Below, piece after piece: positions 5,194 through 7,852 of a stretch of DNA of 7,852 nt; within the stretch, counting starts at the first letter, position 1; every line of letters begins with the position of its first letter. Both the position numbers and the translations under genes were made by a program. The DNA is from Syntrophaceae bacterium (lineage in GTDB: Bacteria > Desulfobacterota > Syntrophia > Syntrophales > UBA2185): contig DNUI01000163.1 in assembly GCA_003508565.1 (NCBI GenBank), positions 1 through 7,852 of the forward strand, read 5' to 3'. Below the pieces are notes generated by a model. That model was not told the DNA's origin and did no database searches. It was given only the letters and a program-made list of their open reading frames with translations.

Positions 5194-7707
5194 ATGGGAA
5201 GTAGAGACATGTTCGATTTTTTGAAAAATAGAGAAGATGATAGTGCGACAATAACAATGCCTATGCTGCCGTTAAGAGATGTTGTCGTATTTCCGCATAT
5301 GATTGTGCCGCTTTTTGTGGGAAGGGAAAAATCTATTGCTGCACTCGAATCAGCTATGAAAAGTGAAAAAGGCATATTCATGGTAGCCCAGAAGAGTGCC
5401 CAGAAAGATGAACCGACAGAGAATGACATATACAAAATCGGTTCGATAGGGGTTATTATTCAGCTCTTAAGGCTTCCTGATGGAACTGTTAAAGTACTGG
5501 TTGAGGGCAAGAAGAGAGGAAGGATAAAGGCATACCTTCCCAATGAAGATTACTTCATGGTGAATGTCGAAGAAATCAAGGATATCGACGACGGCAATCA
5601 TGTAAAAGCTGAAGCATTGGTAAGAAACATCAGGGAATCATTTGAAAACTATGCGAAGCTTGGCAAAAAAGTTCATATGGAGATGGTTAATACGATTTCG
5701 TCTATTGAGGATACGTCTAAAATAGCGGATGTTGTTGCCTCGCATATAAGCCTCAAACTTGAGGAAAAGCAAAAATTATTGGAGATATTTAATGTCAATG
5801 AAAGACTCGAGGCAGTCTACGAACTGATGCTCGGAGAGATTGAAATCATGGAGGTAGAAGAGAAGATAAAGCGACGGGTCAAAAAACAAATGGAGAAGAC
5901 CCAGAAAGACTACTACCTCAATGAGCAGATGCGGGCTATCCAGAAAGAAATGGGCGAAAAGGATGAATTCAGAAATGAAATTGCTGAATTGGAAAAAAGG
6001 CTAAAGCAAAAGAAATTATCTGAAGAAGCATATAAAAAAGTAAAACATGAGATAAAGAAACTGCAGATGATGGCGCCCATGTCAGCGGAAGCAACGGTTG
6101 TCAGGAATTATATTGACTGGCTCCTTGACATGCCCTGGTCTGAAAAAACAGAAAATAATCATACTCTCAAAGAATCAGAGAATATGCTAGAAGAGGATCA
6201 CTACGGATTGAAGCAGGTCAAGGAACGGATACTTGAATATCTTGCCGTTCAGTCTCTGGTGAAAAAGAATAAAGGCCCCATACTTTGCTTTGTTGGTCCT
6301 CCGGGTGTAGGGAAGACTTCTGTGGCAAAATCCGTTGCACGAGCGACAAACAGAAAATTTGTGAGACTTTCTTTGGGTGGAGTCAGGGATGAAGCCGAAA
6401 TCAGAGGGCACAGGAGAACCTATATTGGAGCCCTACCGGGCAAGATTATTCAGCTTATGAAAAAATCGGGTTCGAACAATCCCGTATTCTGTCTTGATGA
6501 AGTGGACAAATTGAGTTCTGATTTTCGGGGAGATCCATCCGCGGCGCTTCTTGAAGTCCTTGATCCAGAACAAAATAATGCATTTAATGATAATTACTTA
6601 GAGGTTGATTACGATCTTTCCGACGTGATGTTTATAACAACAGCCAATATACTCCAGACTATACCAGCAGCGTTACAGGATAGAATGGAAGTGATCCGAC
6701 TTGCTGGTTACACGGAACCGGAAAAATTGAGTATTGCAAAAAAATTTCTTGTTTCGAAAGAGATGGAAGCAAATGGCCTCACAAAGGACAATATCGTGTT
6801 TTCAGACGGAGCGTTACTGACCATTATAAGGCAATATACGAGGGAAGCAGGAGTTAGGAACCTCGAACGGGAAATTGCATCTATATGTAGAAAAGTTGCC
6901 AGGAAAATCGCTACAAATGGAGCAAATAATCAAGTCAGGATCAACTCAAAATTGATTCTAAAATATCTCGGTGTGCCAAAATTCAGGCATGGGGAAACGG
7001 AAGGAAAAGATGAAGTAGGCTTATGTATAGGTCTGGCATGGACAGAAGTTGGTGGAGAACTTCTCGCCATTGAATCATCACTTATGAAGGGGACCGGTAA
7101 GATGGTGATGACTGGTAAACTAGGTGATGTAATGCAGGAATCTGTTCAGGCAGCTCTTACTTATGTGCGATCCAGAGCTGACAAATTTGGTCTGGATGAA
7201 AATTTTTACAAGGAAATGGATGTGCATGTTCACGTGCCGGAAGGGGCCATACCCAAGGATGGTCCATCTGCAGGAATAGCTGTGGTAACATCCATAGCAT
7301 CTGCTTTCATGAAGAGAAAGGTCCGTGGAGACCTGGCCATGACCGGAGAAATTACTTTAAGAGGAAGGGTATTGCCTATAGGAGGCTTAAAGGAAAAGCT
7401 GCTTGCTGCGCACCGTGGCAATTTAAAGACTGTAGTTATTCCCAAGGATAATGAGAAAGATCTTTCAGAGGTACCGACTAATGTACTGAAGATGATTGAA
7501 ATTGTATCTGTGGAGCATATGGATGAAGTATTGAGGGTAGCACTTTGTCCGGTTGATGAAACAGGTCGTCATGAGGAGATAAAGGGAGAAAAATCAATTC
7601 TTGTGTCGTCCATTCCCGTTACAGATTCGATTCGCCCTTTGGAAAATAGATATAGTGGTGAGAAGCAGAATTATTTATTACTTGACAACAAGAAGTACAG
7701 TTGTTAG
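5194..7707 (+). CDS. lon: Lon ATP-dependent protease (LonA type)
   Basis: Lon is a self-contained hexameric AAA+ protease in the cytoplasm that removes misfolded and selected regulatory proteins. The 837 residues show an N-terminal substrate-binding domain opening with MPMLPLRDVVVFPHMIVPLF (22-41), a charged coiled-coil region (about 190-290) with KDYYLNEQMRAIQKE (238-252), Walker A GPPGVGKT (368-375) and Walker B CLDEVDK (433-439). The protease domain has its Ser-Lys dyad at Ser692 in PKDGPSAG and Lys735 in GGLKEK, spaced 43 residues apart as in E. coli Ser679 and Lys722. By the same comparison the tail runs about 40 residues beyond the E. coli end and is polar. ATG 5194 has a weak GGAA nine bases upstream. 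ATG 5209, preceded by GGGA at similar distance, would give 832 residues. The absence of a membrane segment makes it LonA, not LonB. Confidence 0.98.
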   Translation: MGSRDMFDFLKNREDDSATITMPMLPLRDVVVFPHMIVPLFVGREKSIAALESAMKSEKGIFMVAQKSAQKDEPTENDIYKIGSIGVIIQLLRLPDGTVKVLVEGKKRGRIKAYLPNEDYFMVNVEEIKDIDDGNHVKAEALVRNIRESFENYAKLGKKVHMEMVNTISSIEDTSKIADVVASHISLKLEEKQKLLEIFNVNERLEAVYELMLGEIEIMEVEEKIKRRVKKQMEKTQKDYYLNEQMRAIQKEMGEKDEFRNEIAELEKRLKQKKLSEEAYKKVKHEIKKLQMMAPMSAEATVVRNYIDWLLDMPWSEKTENNHTLKESENMLEEDHYGLKQVKERILEYLAVQSLVKKNKGPILCFVGPPGVGKTSVAKSVARATNRKFVRLSLGGVRDEAEIRGHRRTYIGALPGKIIQLMKKSGSNNPVFCLDEVDKLSSDFRGDPSAALLEVLDPEQNNAFNDNYLEVDYDLSDVMFITTANILQTIPAALQDRMEVIRLAGYTEPEKLSIAKKFLVSKEMEANGLTKDNIVFSDGALLTIIRQYTREAGVRNLEREIASICRKVARKIATNGANNQVRINSKLILKYLGVPKFRHGETEGKDEVGLCIGLAWTEVGGELLAIESSLMKGTGKMVMTGKLGDVMQESVQAALTYVRSRADKFGLDENFYKEMDVHVHVPEGAIPKDGPSAGIAVVTSIASAFMKRKVRGDLAMTGEITLRGRVLPIGGLKEKLLAAHRGNLKTVVIPKDNEKDLSEVPTNVLKMIEIVSVEHMDEVLRVALCPVDETGRHEEIKGEKSILVSSIPVTDSIRPLENRYSGEKQNYLLLDNKKYSC

Positions 7708-7710
7708 GAA
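7682..7710 (+). promoter_or_regulatory. Possible promoter for tRNA-Val inside the 3' end of lon
   Basis: A perfect -35 TTGACA lies at 7682-7687, within the last codons of lon. Seventeen bases on is TAGGAA (7705-7710), only three of six matches to the -10 consensus. Transcription would start near 7717, about 11 bases before tRNA-Val. The -35 is 46 bases from the tRNA start, compared with 48 for the stronger tRNA-Leu promoter. The weak -10 keeps confidence low. Confidence 0.35.
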
Positions 7711-7727
7711 AACACTATTGATAGTAT

Positions 7728-7803
7728 AGGCGGGTAGCTCAGCTGGAAGAGCGCCACGCTTACACCGTGGAAGTCACAGGTTCAAGTCCTGTTCCGCCTA
7801 CCA
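7728..7803 (+). tRNA. tRNA-Val (anticodon UAC)
   Basis: A complete 76-base cloverleaf is present. The acceptor stem is AGGCGGG (7728-7734) with TCCGCCT (7793-7799), closing with a G-U pair at position 7-66, then discriminator A7800 and an encoded CCA (7801-7803). The D arm is GCTC/GAGC. The anticodon stem is CCACG/CGTGG around CTTACAC, with anticodon TAC at 7761-7763. The T arm is ACAGG-TTCAAGT-CCTGT. The 20 bases between the lon stop and the tRNA contain no terminator, so the gene can be reached by transcripts from lon, by a local promoter, or by both. Confidence 0.97.
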
Positions 7804-7832
7804 ATAAAAACCAGGTGAGGTCCTTACAATAA

Positions 7833-7846
7833 TTGCCTTGGCAAGG
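7833..7846. repeat. Short inverted repeat downstream of tRNA-Val
   Basis: TTGCC (7833-7837) and GGCAA (7840-7844) form a near-palindrome around TT; alternatively CCTT and AAGG pair around GGC, ending at 7846. No T run follows before the window ends six bases later, so a terminator cannot be claimed. The rest of 7804-7852 shows nothing recognisable and probably leads to a further gene outside the window. Confidence 0.3.
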
Positions 7847-7852
7847 AATAGG

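Noticed and set aside
7714..7725. ACTAT-TG-ATAGT dyad between lon and tRNA-Val as a terminator
   Set aside because: The stem is short and AT-rich, the loop is too small, and there is no T run, so it would not end transcription.
1..7852. Mobile elements, CRISPR arrays, phage genes or a new defence system
   Set aside because: No transposase, integrase, regularly spaced repeats, terminal inverted repeats or unfamiliar gene cluster is visible. The genes are core or common families in an ordinary arrangement.

Overview
The window looks like chromosomal DNA from a bacterium of moderate to low GC. Gene order and protein style best fit an anaerobic deltaproteobacterium in the broad sense (Desulfobacterota, Syntrophus- or Geobacter-like). 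That placement is an inference from tig-clpP-clpX-lon synteny with a tRNA at each end, from the ClpP, ClpX and Lon sequences, and from a glyoxalase II-like protein that has lost its glutathione-binding positions. No sequence search was run.

Layout. Bases 3-704 (+) encode a glyoxalase II-like metallo-beta-lactamase hydrolase. A DUF2156 protein (GNAT-like lysyltransferase fold) follows on the other strand at 706-1635 and converges on it with a single base between the stop codons. Bases 1636-1806 form a 171-base divergent control region. It holds two near-consensus sigma70-type promoters, one leftward for the DUF2156 gene and one rightward for tRNA-Leu, with a 10-base direct repeat lying beside each -35 box. 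From 1807 everything is on the + strand: tRNA-Leu(UAG), tig (trigger factor), clpP, clpX, lon and tRNA-Val(UAC). The last 49 bases hold only a small inverted repeat.

How the genes work together. The central block is a protein quality-control operon. Trigger factor receives nascent chains at the ribosome exit tunnel. ClpX unfolds tagged substrates and feeds them to the ClpP peptidase. Lon degrades damaged proteins on its own. No terminator is visible between tRNA-Leu and tig, between the protein genes, or between lon and tRNA-Val, so one transcript starting near 1794 could carry the whole block. Removing the tRNAs would then set both ends of the mRNA.

I see no mobile element, CRISPR array, defence system or undescribed multi-gene system. 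The points most worth a second look are the tRNA-bracketed operon, a Met-Gly-Phe variant of the ClpX loop that docks ClpP, the paired divergent promoters with their repeats, a perfect -35 box for tRNA-Val inside the end of lon, and the altered substrate site of the glyoxalase II-like enzyme.
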